From: DATATB01 sp036268995
Lineage (GTDB): Bacteria; Planctomycetota; Planctomycetia; Pirellulales; PNKZ01
DNA length: 64,000 bases
Assembly (NCBI GenBank): GCA_036268995.1
Contig: DATATB010000137.1
Location: 1-64,000 of the forward strand
Reading direction: 5' to 3'
Shown: piece by piece, positions 17,709-27,297 of the stretch
How the letters are laid out: each line of letters begins with the position of its first letter
Position numbering within the stretch: position 1 is the first letter of the stretch
Made by a program: the position numbers and the translations under genes
Notes under the pieces: generated by a model
The model's input: the letters and a program-made list of their open reading frames with translations, nothing else
What the model was told of the DNA's origin: nothing
The model's database searches: none

Positions 17709-19250
17709 TCAAGCGCCGCGCGGCCTTCGGCCGATCGGCAGCGACAGCAGTCGCTCGCGGCCGTCGCGCTCGACAAGCAGTTCCAGCGTTTCGCCGGACT
17801 CGGTTACGAGCTTTTGAAATTCGTTCCCATCGCGGAAGGAGCGGCCGGCCACCTGGTTAATGCGGTCGCCCACGCGAACTCCCGCCAGATCGGCCGCGGT
17901 GCCGGGCACCACCCGGCAGATCAGCAAGCTGCTCGGCTCGGCGACATCCTCGCGCCAGGCGATTCCCAACCGGTACGGCAGCCCGCGCAGCGTGACTAAT
18001 AATTCGAGTGGCTTTTGCATACCGGTCCGCTCGATGGAGAGCTTCACCGGCCCACTGGCGGCGAGCACGGGCGGAATCAAATCGGCCGCGCTCTCCACCG
18101 GCAGACCCTCGAGGCCGACGATAAAATCGCCAGCCTGCAAGCCGGCGCTAGCAGCCGGCGAATCGGGCGTGACCGCCAAAACTTTGACGCCGGGCCGGCC
18201 GCCCATCTTATCATCCCACGTGATGCCCAGCCGGCTGGGCAGCGGCGGCAAGGATTGCTCGAGTTGGTGCTTGTACTGGATGTTTTCAGCCCGCGCGCTG
18301 GGGCGAAAGCCGCCTACGCTGGGTTCGTTGGCCAGCGCGGCCACGACGCCCACCATCAGCCGCGTGATGCGCTGCATGCCTGCGACGTTGATCTTGTCGG
18401 CGTCATCGCTCGGCCGATGATAATCGGAGTGCAAGCCCGTGTGGAACATCAAGGCCGGAATGCTGTGTTCAATAAACGTGTAGTGGTCGCTGTCGGCCTT
18501 GATCTCCCAATCGAAATCGAGGAGCAAATTGCTGGGGCCGTTCTGGCTGCTCACGAGCTTCCGCAATCCGGTGGAAGTCCGCGTGCCGTAAATCGTGAGC
18601 CGGTCGTCGCGCAGCCGGCCGACCATGTCAATATTGATCGAACACACGACCCGATTGAGCGCGATCGTGGGATGGGCCACCCAGTGCTTCGAGCCCAGCA
18701 GCCCGTGCTCTTCGCCGTCCCACAGGGCAAAGACAATCGTTCGTTTGGGCCGCGGCTCGAGCTGGACAATGGCCTTGGCCACTTCCAGCAAGGCGGCGTC
18801 GCCGCTGGCGTTGTCGTCGGCGCCGTTGTGAATGTAGCCCAACGGCCCGTTGCTGGTGCTCGACGTGCCGTAGCCCACGTGGTCGTAGTGGGCCCCCAGC
18901 AGCACGACCTGCTCGCGTAGTTTCGGGTCGCTGCCGGGCCATTGGCCCAGCAGATTGCGGCTGGCGCCGTTAAAGGCCTGGAAATAGCTGTTCTGATCGC
19001 CGGCGCCGGCCAGCTCGAACTTGCGATATTGCTGGCTCAGATAGTTGCCGGCCGCCATGCCGCCGCGCGAGCCGGCCTCGCGGCCCTCGAACATATCGTT
19101 GGCCAGCACCTCGACATATTCGCGCAATTGCTTGCTGCTGACCCCGTCAATGGCCCGTTCCAGAGTAGCGGCCGACGCAGGTCGGTGGGCCAGCAGCGCT
19201 AGGACGAATAAACAACGCAGAACGATGGAAAAGCGACCGGTGGTGCTCAT
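17709..19250 (-). CDS. Exported M28-family zinc aminopeptidase with two PDZ domains
   Basis: 513 residues from MSTTGRF, with a signal peptide ending near ASAATL. The M28 catalytic core shows zinc ligands in GAHYDHVGYG (H, first Asp), GADDNASGDAA (bridging Asp), DGEEHGLLGSKHW (catalytic Glu-Glu), INIDMVGR (Asp) and a late His in HSDYHRPSDDAD. Two PDZ domains follow: VLAVTPDSPAASAGLQAGDF (about 345-420) and CRVVPGTAADLAGVRVGDRI (about 445-505). It is expected to trim peptides in the periplasm, with the PDZ domains binding C-termini. The open frame upstream lacks a signal, so 19250 is chosen. Confidence 0.88.
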   Translation of the reverse strand: MSTTGRFSIVLRCLFVLALLAHRPASAATLERAIDGVSSKQLREYVEVLANDMFEGREAGSRGGMAAGNYLSQQYRKFELAGAGDQNSYFQAFNGASRNLLGQWPGSDPKLREQVVLLGAHYDHVGYGTSSTSNGPLGYIHNGADDNASGDAALLEVAKAIVQLEPRPKRTIVFALWDGEEHGLLGSKHWVAHPTIALNRVVCSINIDMVGRLRDDRLTIYGTRTSTGLRKLVSSQNGPSNLLLDFDWEIKADSDHYTFIEHSIPALMFHTGLHSDYHRPSDDADKINVAGMQRITRLMVGVVAALANEPSVGGFRPSARAENIQYKHQLEQSLPPLPSRLGITWDDKMGGRPGVKVLAVTPDSPAASAGLQAGDFIVGLEGLPVESAADLIPPVLAASGPVKLSIERTGMQKPLELLVTLRGLPYRLGIAWREDVAEPSSLLICRVVPGTAADLAGVRVGDRINQVAGRSFRDGNEFQKLVTESGETLELLVERDGRERLLSLPIGRRPRGA

Positions 19251-19527
19251 GTGGTGGATCAGCGCGAAGGAGGATCGGTGGCCCGAACAGGCCATTTCCG
19301 GACGGGACCCTGACGTGGTCGAGCGAGTATTGTAACCGCCCCCCGCATGACTGCGAACGGTTTATCCACCGATTCGTGGCCGGTCCGACCGCGGATCCCA
19401 TCTGCCGGGTGGATTGCACTGCCTCCATGAACCCTTTGACGGCGCCCGTCCGTCGCGGGGAAGGGTTGCAATGGTTCTATGCTAGTACAGTGGTCGGTGC
19501 GCAAAGCGGATATCGAGGATGTAACCA

Positions 19528-19839
19528 GTGAAACTCGCACTACTCGCTTGGCTGCAATTCCTCGTCGGCCTGGTAATTCTCGCCGCCACGGATTACGCGT
19601 CTCGTAGGTATTACGGTTGGCTTGGCGGTCCCGGGCACCCAATGCCTGATTTCGTCTGGTTTGGGATTCCAATTATGCTCGGAATCACCGGCGCTGCATT
19701 CCTCTGGCGCGCCACGAGAGCTATTCAGCGGTTGTCCGTCCGCATGGTCGTGGTCGCCGTGCAGGTCGGTCTTGGCTTTGTGATCTACCTCGCCGCATGC
19801 CTGTGGTACGTCGTCGACACGGGCATCGACAGCTTATAA
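19528..19839 (+). CDS. Small three-helix membrane protein
   Basis: 103 residues with three predicted membrane segments (about 3-22 LALLAWLQFLVGLVILAA, 44-62 FVWFGIPIMLGITGAAFLW, 75-96 VVVAVQVGLGFVIYLAACLW). No family recognised. It stands alone between the M28 gene and the orphan antitoxin, and its A+T content is somewhat higher than its neighbours. GAGG about 8 bases upstream of the ATG supports translation. Confidence 0.55.
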   Translation: MKLALLAWLQFLVGLVILAATDYASRRYYGWLGGPGHPMPDFVWFGIPIMLGITGAAFLWRATRAIQRLSVRMVVVAVQVGLGFVIYLAACLWYVVDTGIDSL

Positions 19840-19903
19840 CTTCACGAACCGGCTGGCTGCCAACTTGCCGGCACCCGGTTCGGCGTATGACGCGTGGTAA
19901 AAT

Positions 19904-19941
19904 GGGGTCGGGAGTCTTTCTTGGAAATGACTCCCGACCCC
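19904..19941. repeat. REP-like hairpin ggggtcgggagtc
   Basis: Perfect 13-base arms (19904-19916 and 19929-19941) with a 12-base loop. The sequence type resembles the palindromes found with REP-associated tyrosine transposases; no such transposase is in the window. It may also terminate transcription from both sides. Confidence 0.75.
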
Positions 19942-19984
19942 TTTCTCCGAGGCCGTTTGCGCGAGTTGCAGTCGCCCGCTACTG

Positions 19985-20005
19985 GTGCCGCTCGGCTCGC
20001 GGCAC
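19985..20005. repeat. Hairpin gtgccgc / gcggcac abutting the antitoxin stop
   Basis: Seven-base perfect arms (19985-19991, 19999-20005) with a 7-base loop end one base before the antitoxin stop codon, where a cognate toxin gene would normally begin. Confidence 0.6.
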
Positions 20006-20221
20006 CTACTGGAGAGCGGCTCGAACTTGTTGCCATGTCTGTCCGGCAGCGGGATTCGCATCGGCGGCTGCCAGACGGCGATCCAACTCATCGCGTTGGG
20101 CCTGCGTGATCGGCATCGATTCCGCTTCGGCCGCAATGCCATCCCAGATTTCCTCGACGAGCAGGATTCGCTCGGCGATGCTCAGTCCCTCGAGCAAAAT
20201 CGAATAATCTGCCGGATTCAT
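20006..20221 (-). CDS. Orphan addiction-module antitoxin (TIGR02574-like)
   Basis: 71 residues from MNPADY. The pattern LSIAERILLVEEIWDGIA, a middle ITQAQRDELDRRLA and a final ADANPAAGQTWQQVRAAL matches the putative addiction-module component family, which normally precedes a RelE/ParE-type toxin. No toxin frame follows; the downstream 165 bp hold two hairpins. The open frame upstream is not supported. A gggta-N8-taccc inverted repeat at 20253-20270 lies 32 bp upstream and could be the autoregulatory operator. Confidence 0.75.
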   Translation of the reverse strand: MNPADYSILLEGLSIAERILLVEEIWDGIAAEAESMPITQAQRDELDRRLAAADANPAAGQTWQQVRAALQ

Positions 20222-20252
20222 CCCGTCGCTCCAGTTGTTTGCCGTCCGCCAA

Positions 20253-20270
20253 GGGTATTTAATCCTACCC
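20253..20270. promoter_or_regulatory. Possible operator, gggta-N8-taccc
   Basis: A short inverted repeat between the divergent antitoxin gene and purA. Its position suits antitoxin autoregulation, but no functional evidence is visible. Confidence 0.3.
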
Positions 20271-20417
20271 GCATTGTTTCCGCGAAGCGCGCGCCGCAAT
20301 TCCACACGCCCCAGCACCCCTTTCCTACCGCCTTGTTCCGCGCGCGGCTGCACCGTAAACTGGCTAGTTTGGAATAAAGATTACCGAGCCACTTACCTTT
20401 CTCGAGGGTCATGTCCA

Positions 20418-21731
20418 GTGCCGGGGACTTGCGTTGTCGGGTTGCAATGGGGCGATGAAGCCAAGGGCAAGATCGTGGACCTGCTCACCGAGGCCCACGA
20501 TGCCGTCGTCCGCTACCAGGGCGGGGCCAATGCCGGCCATACGGTCGTCACCGGCGGCCAGACCTATAAGCTCTCGCTGATCCCCAGCGGCATCCTGCGG
20601 CCTGGCGTGCAGTGCGTAATTACCGGCGGCGTGGTGCTCAATCCGCCCAGCATCCTGGCCGAAATCGACGGCCTGCTCGCCCGGGATATCAAGGTCGGCC
20701 GCAACCTGATCATCAGCGATCGGGCCCATGTCATCTTTCCGTGGCATTTGGAAGAAGACCGGCTGATCGAAACTCAGGCGTCCGGCGGCGAGGCCATCGG
20801 CACGACGCAGCGCGGCATCGGCCCCTGCTACGGCGACAAGGTGGGCCGCAACTGTGCAATCCGCCTGGGCGATATGTACCGCGACGGCTTTCGCGACACG
20901 GTCGAGCGGATCACGAAGGAAAAGAACCTGCTGCTGGCCGTCCTGGCCGGCGAGAAGTTCGTTCCCTTGGACGGCGCCGAGATTTACGCCCGCTATGCAA
21001 AGTTCGCCGAGCGGCTCAAGCCGCACGTGGCCGACACGACCACCTACCTGCTTGACGCCTTGGAAGCCGGCAAGCGCGTGCTGTTCGAGGGCGCCCAGGG
21101 AGCGCTGCTGGACATCGACCACGGCACGTTTCCTTACGTCACCAGTAGCAACAGTTCGGGCGTGGGCATTTCGTCCGGCTCGGGCGTGCCGGGCAAGTAT
21201 TTGAAGAAGATCATCGGCGTGGTCAAAGCCTACGGCACGCGCGTGGGCGGCGGCCCCTTTCCCACCGAGCAAGACAACGAGTTGGGCCAGCATCTGCGCG
21301 ACCGAGGCAACGAATACGGCACGGTCACGCGGCGGCCGCGGCGGTGCGGCTGGTTCGACGCGGTGGCCGCCCGCTATGCAGCGCGGCTGAGCGGCGTCGA
21401 CACGCTGGCGGTGATGCTGCTGGACGTGCTCGACGAGCTGCCGGAAATCAAGATTTGCACCGCCTACGAAATCGACGGCCGGCGCGAGACGATCTTTCCC
21501 AGCCAGGTGGATTGCCTGCGGCGGGCCAAGCCCGTTTACGAGACACTGCCCGGTTGGCAACAAGACACGTCGACCGTGCGGCACATGGCCGAGTTGCCGA
21601 CTTCCGCACGGCGTTATCTTCAGCGGTTGGCCGAGTTGCTGGGCTCGCCGGTGGAAATCGTGTCGGTGGGCCCCGATCGCGAACAGACGATGTTCGCCGC
21701 CGATCTGACCAGCGCCGCGATGAGCGTTTGA
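20418..21731 (+). CDS. purA: Adenylosuccinate synthetase
   Basis: 437-residue enzyme joining IMP and aspartate with GTP (AMP synthesis). The GTP loop GLQWGDEAKGKIVD, GGANAGHTVV, the TTQRGIGPCYGDK signature, and the late TRVGGGPFPTE and RRPRRCGWFDAVA blocks are all intact. GTG 20418 gives (M)PGTCVVGLQWG with GAGGG 9 bases upstream; the frame is open earlier, but without homology. It is followed by uppS (41 bp) and cdsA, suggesting one housekeeping transcript. Confidence 0.96.
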   Translation: MPGTCVVGLQWGDEAKGKIVDLLTEAHDAVVRYQGGANAGHTVVTGGQTYKLSLIPSGILRPGVQCVITGGVVLNPPSILAEIDGLLARDIKVGRNLIISDRAHVIFPWHLEEDRLIETQASGGEAIGTTQRGIGPCYGDKVGRNCAIRLGDMYRDGFRDTVERITKEKNLLLAVLAGEKFVPLDGAEIYARYAKFAERLKPHVADTTTYLLDALEAGKRVLFEGAQGALLDIDHGTFPYVTSSNSSGVGISSGSGVPGKYLKKIIGVVKAYGTRVGGGPFPTEQDNELGQHLRDRGNEYGTVTRRPRRCGWFDAVAARYAARLSGVDTLAVMLLDVLDELPEIKICTAYEIDGRRETIFPSQVDCLRRAKPVYETLPGWQQDTSTVRHMAELPTSARRYLQRLAELLGSPVEIVSVGPDREQTMFAADLTSAAMSV

Positions 21732-21772
21732 AGCGATTGCTAGCGAGCACATTTCTGAGGCAAACCGGCCCG

Positions 21773-22525
<753 letters not shown>

Positions 22526-22550
22526 CAGCGCCTAAGGGATAGCAGGGCTC

Positions 22551-23441
22551 ATGCTTCGCTGGCGGTTGCTGTTGGGAACGCTGCTGGTCGCGCTGGTGGC
22601 CTTGCTGGGTTGGCTCGATAGCCGGGCCATGATTCCTGGCGTCTGGCTGTTTCCACTGGCCTTGGTCGCCACACTGGCGGCGACCGGCGAAATCCTGTGG
22701 ATGCTCGGCGATCGGCCCAGCCGGCCGGTCGCCTGGGTCGCGCTGGTGGGCAATGCGGCGATCGTCAGCTCCAACTGGCTGCCGTTCATTAGCAGCTACC
22801 GCATCATATGGCCCGGCGCCCAGGCCATCTGGGCATCGGCCACGCTGGCCCTAGCGGTGTTGCTGGCCTTCGGCAGCGAGATTCAACGATATCGGGCTCC
22901 TGGCATCGCCACGGCCCGGCTGGCCGCGACATCGCTGACATTCACCTATATCGGCCTGATGATGTCATTCGTCGTGCAGCTTCGCTTGTTGGCCTCCGGC
23001 GCGCTAGGTGTGATGGTGCTGGTTTCGCTGATTATGACGGTCAAGCTGGGCGATATCGGTGCCTATACCGTGGGCCGGCTGATCGGCCGTCATCGCATGG
23101 CCCCGCTCCTCAGCCCGGGCAAAACGCTCGAGGGAGCCGTCGGCGGGCTGGTGTTCGCCTGTTTCGGGGCCTGGCTGGGGCTGTGCGTCCTTTGGCCGCT
23201 GGCCAGCACTGGACTTGCCGAGCAGTTCTCGGCCGTCCATTGGTTGAGCTACGGCGTCTTGGTGGGCCTGGCCGGCATGTTCGGCGATCTGGCCGAATCG
23301 CTGCTCAAACGCGACCTGGGCTGCAAGGATTCGAGCCCTTGGCTGCCCGGTTTTGGCGGCGTGCTCGATATCATTGACTCGATCCTCCTGGCCGCCCCCC
23401 CGGCGTTTGTCTGGTGGCTGGCCATGAGCCGACTATCGTAA
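22551..23441 (+). CDS. cdsA: Phosphatidate cytidylyltransferase
   Basis: 296-residue integral membrane enzyme making CDP-diacylglycerol from phosphatidate and CTP, with about seven to eight hydrophobic segments. The C-terminal signature is recognisable as SLLKRDLGCKDSSPWLPGFGGVLDIIDS: the SxxKR, KD and final Asp are kept, but the usual HGG is FGG and the DRxD is DIID, so the signature is degenerate. It follows uppS by 25 bp. The ATG has a weak AGGG upstream. Confidence 0.9.
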   Translation: MLRWRLLLGTLLVALVALLGWLDSRAMIPGVWLFPLALVATLAATGEILWMLGDRPSRPVAWVALVGNAAIVSSNWLPFISSYRIIWPGAQAIWASATLALAVLLAFGSEIQRYRAPGIATARLAATSLTFTYIGLMMSFVVQLRLLASGALGVMVLVSLIMTVKLGDIGAYTVGRLIGRHRMAPLLSPGKTLEGAVGGLVFACFGAWLGLCVLWPLASTGLAEQFSAVHWLSYGVLVGLAGMFGDLAESLLKRDLGCKDSSPWLPGFGGVLDIIDSILLAAPPAFVWWLAMSRLS

Positions 23442-23577
23442 GTCAATTCAATGTAACGACTTGCGATAATCGTGATGGCTTCGCTTTCATTCGATGGCGG
23501 TCGCAAGCTACAATACCCAAGTCGTTTTGCGACGCCCCGCCCATGGTCGCCCGGGTGAGCCCCGGCGGTCTCCGTTC

Positions 23578-24525
23578 ATGTCAGAAGCCAACATCTCGGT
23601 CGTCGATGCCAAGGCATTGTTGACCTTGTTCGGGCCCCGCGACCAGCATCTGCGTCAAATTCGCGATGCGCTTGGCGTGCGGATATTGGCGCGAGACGAC
23701 CAGATTCATATCGAAGGCGAGCCCGAGGCCGTCAACCGCGCCACCAAGGCGATCGAGCAGCTCAAGACCCTGGTGAATCGCCAGGGTGAGCTGGCCCCGG
23801 ACGAAGTGGCGCGAATCTTGGCGACGCTCAACGGCAAGCAGCCGCCCGAGGCCTACCCGGTGATCGAGGTGTTGCACGCGGGCCGCAAGATTCAGCCGCG
23901 CACGGCCGGCCAGGCCCGGTACGTGAAGCACATCGCCGAGCACGACCTGGTGTTTTGCGTGGGGCCTGCCGGCACCGGCAAAACGTACCTGGCCGTGGCC
24001 ATGGCCGTGCAAGCGCTTAAACAGGAGCGCGTTCGCAAAATCGTGCTGGTGCGACCCGCGGTCGAAGCTGGCGAGAGTTTGGGTTATCTGCCGGGCGACA
24101 TGCAGGCCAAGATCAATCCGTACCTGCGGCCGTTGCTCGACGCCTTGCGCGAGATGGTGGATTACGACCAACTCAAGCGTTTCACCGATCAGGACGTGGT
24201 GGAAGTCGTGCCGCTGGGCTACATGCGCGGCCGTACCCTGAGCGACGCGTTCATCATCCTGGACGAGGCCCAGAATACGTCGGTTGCGCAGATGAAGATG
24301 TTTCTCACTCGCATGGGCCGGGGCTCGAAAATCGTGGTTTCCGGCGACACAACGCAGGTGGACCTGCCCGCCCATACGCAAAGCGGCCTGGTGGATGCCA
24401 TGCGCCGGCTACAGGGGATTGAAGGACTGACGCAAGTGATGCTGACCAACGCCGACATCGTGCGCCATCGGCTAGTGCAAGACATTGTGCGCGCCTACGA
24501 AGAAGGGCCCTTGCGCCGGCATTAA
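23578..24525 (+). CDS. phoH: PhoH-family ATPase
   Basis: 315 residues. An N-terminal KH-like region (about 1-70) leads into the PhoH P-loop domain: Walker A GPAGTGKTYLAVAMA, RPAVEAGESLGYLPGD, Walker B FIILDEAQNTS, and GDTTQVDLP. The family is an RNA-linked ATPase that is commonly encoded next to ybeY, as it is here (phoH-pgpH-ybeY). The start at 23578 is chosen because the open frame upstream has no homology. Confidence 0.93.
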   Translation: MSEANISVVDAKALLTLFGPRDQHLRQIRDALGVRILARDDQIHIEGEPEAVNRATKAIEQLKTLVNRQGELAPDEVARILATLNGKQPPEAYPVIEVLHAGRKIQPRTAGQARYVKHIAEHDLVFCVGPAGTGKTYLAVAMAVQALKQERVRKIVLVRPAVEAGESLGYLPGDMQAKINPYLRPLLDALREMVDYDQLKRFTDQDVVEVVPLGYMRGRTLSDAFIILDEAQNTSVAQMKMFLTRMGRGSKIVVSGDTTQVDLPAHTQSGLVDAMRRLQGIEGLTQVMLTNADIVRHRLVQDIVRAYEEGPLRRH

Positions 24526-24551
24526 ACCCGCGCTAAGGCAAGCAAGTATCC

Positions 24552-26804
24552 ATGTCGACGGTGAACCGTAAACGCATTCGATCCGGGCGAGTCGTCTCGC
24601 TCGATCTGCCGCCCGGCCGGCTGGCCCGGACGTTGATCTACTTGCAGCGCGGCGACGTGCTGACCAAGCTGGGATTGGCGGTCGTGGCGGCCGTGGCCGT
24701 GTGGGCCGTCACCGAGTCGTGGTCGCCGCCGCTGAAATATCAGCTGGGTTACGTGCCCGACCGCAACATCACGGCCAAAGTCGCCTTTCGCCAGCCGAAT
24801 CCGCGGGCGTGGGAAGAAGCCAAGGCCCGCGCCTTTCAGCAGCAGCCGATCGTTTACCGCCAGGATGCGAATCAACTGATCCTGCTGCGGGCCGCGTTGC
24901 AAAACGCAGTGGCTGAAATCGTCAAAGCGCCGAAGTTTGCCGATTTGAACCCTGAAGTCTGGAAGCAGTTCGAGCCGCCCGCCGAGGCAGGCTCGCCGCC
25001 GCCGACAAAACAGGAGGCCGACTTTACCGACTTCCGCCAGGCACTTGGCGGGCCGGCCGGGTTGCCCGACTTCGAAAAGGCGGTGGCCAAGGCGCTAGCC
25101 CCTTTCGAGCAACAAGGCCTGCTCGAAAAACTGCCCGATGAACACGGCGAGGGCAACCAGAAGGAAATTTCCGTCTATCCGCTGGGGCATCCCAAGAACC
25201 AAACGCTGGTGCAAGTCAGTGACGTGCTGATCGGCCAGCGCCAGGCGATCGAGCGGCAGCTCAAGGAAAATCTGCCGCCGCCGGTGGCCGAACGCGTGTT
25301 TCTGTGGCTCAAGCCGCCGCGGTTGCGGGGCACGCTCACGCTGGACGAAGAAGCCACGCTCAAGGCCCGCGAAGCCGCCGTCGCCGCCGTGCCCGAGCAG
25401 TTCACGTATTTCGAACCCGGCCAGTTGCTCGCGCCTGCCGGCAAGCCGCTGGGACCGGCCGAAATGGCGCTGCTGGAAGTCGAGCACGAGAGCAGCGTCA
25501 AGCAGTCGTCGCTGGCCAGCAAACTCGACCGCACGACGGCCGTGCTCGGCTTGATCCTGCTGACCTTCGCTTTGTGCGGTTATTACTTGTTCTACCGTCA
25601 GCCGCGCTTGGTGAATGACACGAAGCGGTTGCTCACGCTGCTGGCCGCGGTCGTGGGCACCGTGGCGCTGGTGCACTGGGTGGCCATCGATCCGTGGCGC
25701 GCTGCGCTGATTCCGCTGCTGTTGTTCGGCATGACGTTTTCCATCGCCTATCGCCGCGACGTGGCGATCGTACTGAGCGTGGCCCTAGCGATCATTCTGG
25801 CCATGACCGAAGGGCAGAGCCTGGGACAGTTCATCGTCTGGACCGGCGTGGTCACGCTTACCGTGGCCCAATTGCGGCGGATTCGCAGCCGCAGCAAGCT
25901 AATCAAAGTCGGCGTGATTTCGGCCGGGGCCGCCTTCGTGCTCACCTTGTGCATGGGTCTGATCGGCGATCAGCCGGCCGGGATGATGCTGATCAGGTCC
26001 GCCGGCCGCAACGCGCTCTGGACACTGGCCGCCGGTTTCCTGGTCACCGGCCTGCTGCCGATGATCGAGAACTTCTTCGGCGTGCTGACGGAAATCAGCT
26101 TGCTCGAATGGGGCGACGTGTCGCATCCCCTATTGCAGGAACTGGTGCGCCGCGCGCCGGGCACTTACAACCATTCAATCAACGTGGCGAGCATCGCTGA
26201 AGCCGCGGCCGAAAGCCTTGGAGCCTGCGGCCTGCTGGTCCGCGTCGGCGCGTACTTTCACGACATCGGCAAGATGCTCAAGCCCGACTATTTCGTCGAA
26301 AACCAGGTGCCGGGTACCAACCGGCACGACGCGCTGATGCCGGCTATGAGCACGCTGATCATCATCGCGCACATCAAGGACGGCGCCGACCTGGCCCGGC
26401 AGCACGATCTGCCGGAGCCGATCATCGATTTCATCGAGCAGCACCACGGCACGACGCTGGTGGAGTATTTTTATCGCCGCGCCAGCGAACAGCGCGGCGC
26501 CGATGCCAGCGACATCCCAGAGAGCTCGTACCGCTATCCGGGCCCCAAGCCGCAAACAATCGAATCGGCCGTGCTGATGCTGGCCGATGCGAGCGAAAGC
26601 GCCAGCCGTTCGCTGGTCGAGCCCACGCCCGCGCGGTTGGAAAACCTGGTCGAAGATATCGCCATGAAAAAGCTGCTCGACGGCCAGTTCGACGAGTGCG
26701 GCCTGACGCTCGAACAGTTGCGCACGATCGAAGACAGCCTGATCAAGTCGCTGACCGCCGTGTTCCACGGCCGCATCAAGTATCCTAACCAGCGCAGCGC
26801 GTGA
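24552..26804 (+). CDS. pgpH: 7TM-HD phosphodiesterase, PgpH-like
   Basis: 750 residues. An N-terminal membrane anchor (about 35-55) and a large extracytoplasmic 7TMR-HDED-type domain (about 60-320) are followed by a cluster of membrane helices (about 335-500) and a cytoplasmic HD domain with APGTYNHSINVASIAE, YFHDIGKMLKPDYFVENQ, and a second DFIEQHHGT histidine pair. Characterised relatives hydrolyse cyclic di-AMP. It begins 26 bp after phoH, and its stop overlaps the ybeY start (GTGA), so the three genes form an operon. Confidence 0.9.
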   Translation: MSTVNRKRIRSGRVVSLDLPPGRLARTLIYLQRGDVLTKLGLAVVAAVAVWAVTESWSPPLKYQLGYVPDRNITAKVAFRQPNPRAWEEAKARAFQQQPIVYRQDANQLILLRAALQNAVAEIVKAPKFADLNPEVWKQFEPPAEAGSPPPTKQEADFTDFRQALGGPAGLPDFEKAVAKALAPFEQQGLLEKLPDEHGEGNQKEISVYPLGHPKNQTLVQVSDVLIGQRQAIERQLKENLPPPVAERVFLWLKPPRLRGTLTLDEEATLKAREAAVAAVPEQFTYFEPGQLLAPAGKPLGPAEMALLEVEHESSVKQSSLASKLDRTTAVLGLILLTFALCGYYLFYRQPRLVNDTKRLLTLLAAVVGTVALVHWVAIDPWRAALIPLLLFGMTFSIAYRRDVAIVLSVALAIILAMTEGQSLGQFIVWTGVVTLTVAQLRRIRSRSKLIKVGVISAGAAFVLTLCMGLIGDQPAGMMLIRSAGRNALWTLAAGFLVTGLLPMIENFFGVLTEISLLEWGDVSHPLLQELVRRAPGTYNHSINVASIAEAAAESLGACGLLVRVGAYFHDIGKMLKPDYFVENQVPGTNRHDALMPAMSTLIIIAHIKDGADLARQHDLPEPIIDFIEQHHGTTLVEYFYRRASEQRGADASDIPESSYRYPGPKPQTIESAVLMLADASESASRSLVEPTPARLENLVEDIAMKKLLDGQFDECGLTLEQLRTIEDSLIKSLTAVFHGRIKYPNQRSA

Positions 26805-27241
26805 TCGAAGTTCAGATCGCCAACGAGCATGCGGATTTCGCGGCCGACGAAGATCGGCTGCGGCAAGCCGTCGCGAACGTGCTGGCGGAAGCCGGCCTGG
26901 CGCGCGGCGTGGTGAGCGTGGCCATCGTCGATGACACCGCGATTCACCGCCTCAACGCCGAGTTTCTCGAGCATGACTGTCCGACCGACGTGCTCAGCTT
27001 CGTGCTGGAGCGCTCGGCCGAGGCCCTGGAAGGCGAAATTATCGTCAGCGCCGACACGGCCCGGCAAGTTGCCGGGCGCCTGGGCTGGCCCGCCGCCGAC
27101 GAACTGCTGCTGTACGTGGTCCACGGCGTGCTGCACCTCGTCGGCTACGATGACCTCGAGGACGACCAGCGCCAACTGATGCGGCAAGCCGAGCGGCGCC
27201 ACCTGGCCCATTTCGGGCTCTCGCCACCGGAGCCCGAATGA
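26801..27241 (+). CDS. ybeY: Endoribonuclease YbeY
   Basis: 146-residue rRNA-maturation and quality-control endoribonuclease. The LNAEFLEHDCPTDVLSFVLE segment and zinc motif are recognisable, but the motif reads HGVLHLVGYDDLEDDQ. The first two histidines are present, while the third of HGxLHLxGYDH is Asp. Asp could still ligand zinc. The GTG start overlaps the pgpH stop by 4 bases, indicating translational coupling. Confidence 0.9.
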   Translation: MIEVQIANEHADFAADEDRLRQAVANVLAEAGLARGVVSVAIVDDTAIHRLNAEFLEHDCPTDVLSFVLERSAEALEGEIIVSADTARQVAGRLGWPAADELLLYVVHGVLHLVGYDDLEDDQRQLMRQAERRHLAHFGLSPPEPE

Positions 27242-27297
27242 CAAGGTAACGAGCCGCGAGTTACTCATCTACGAAAGGGACAGACGCTCCGAAGCAA

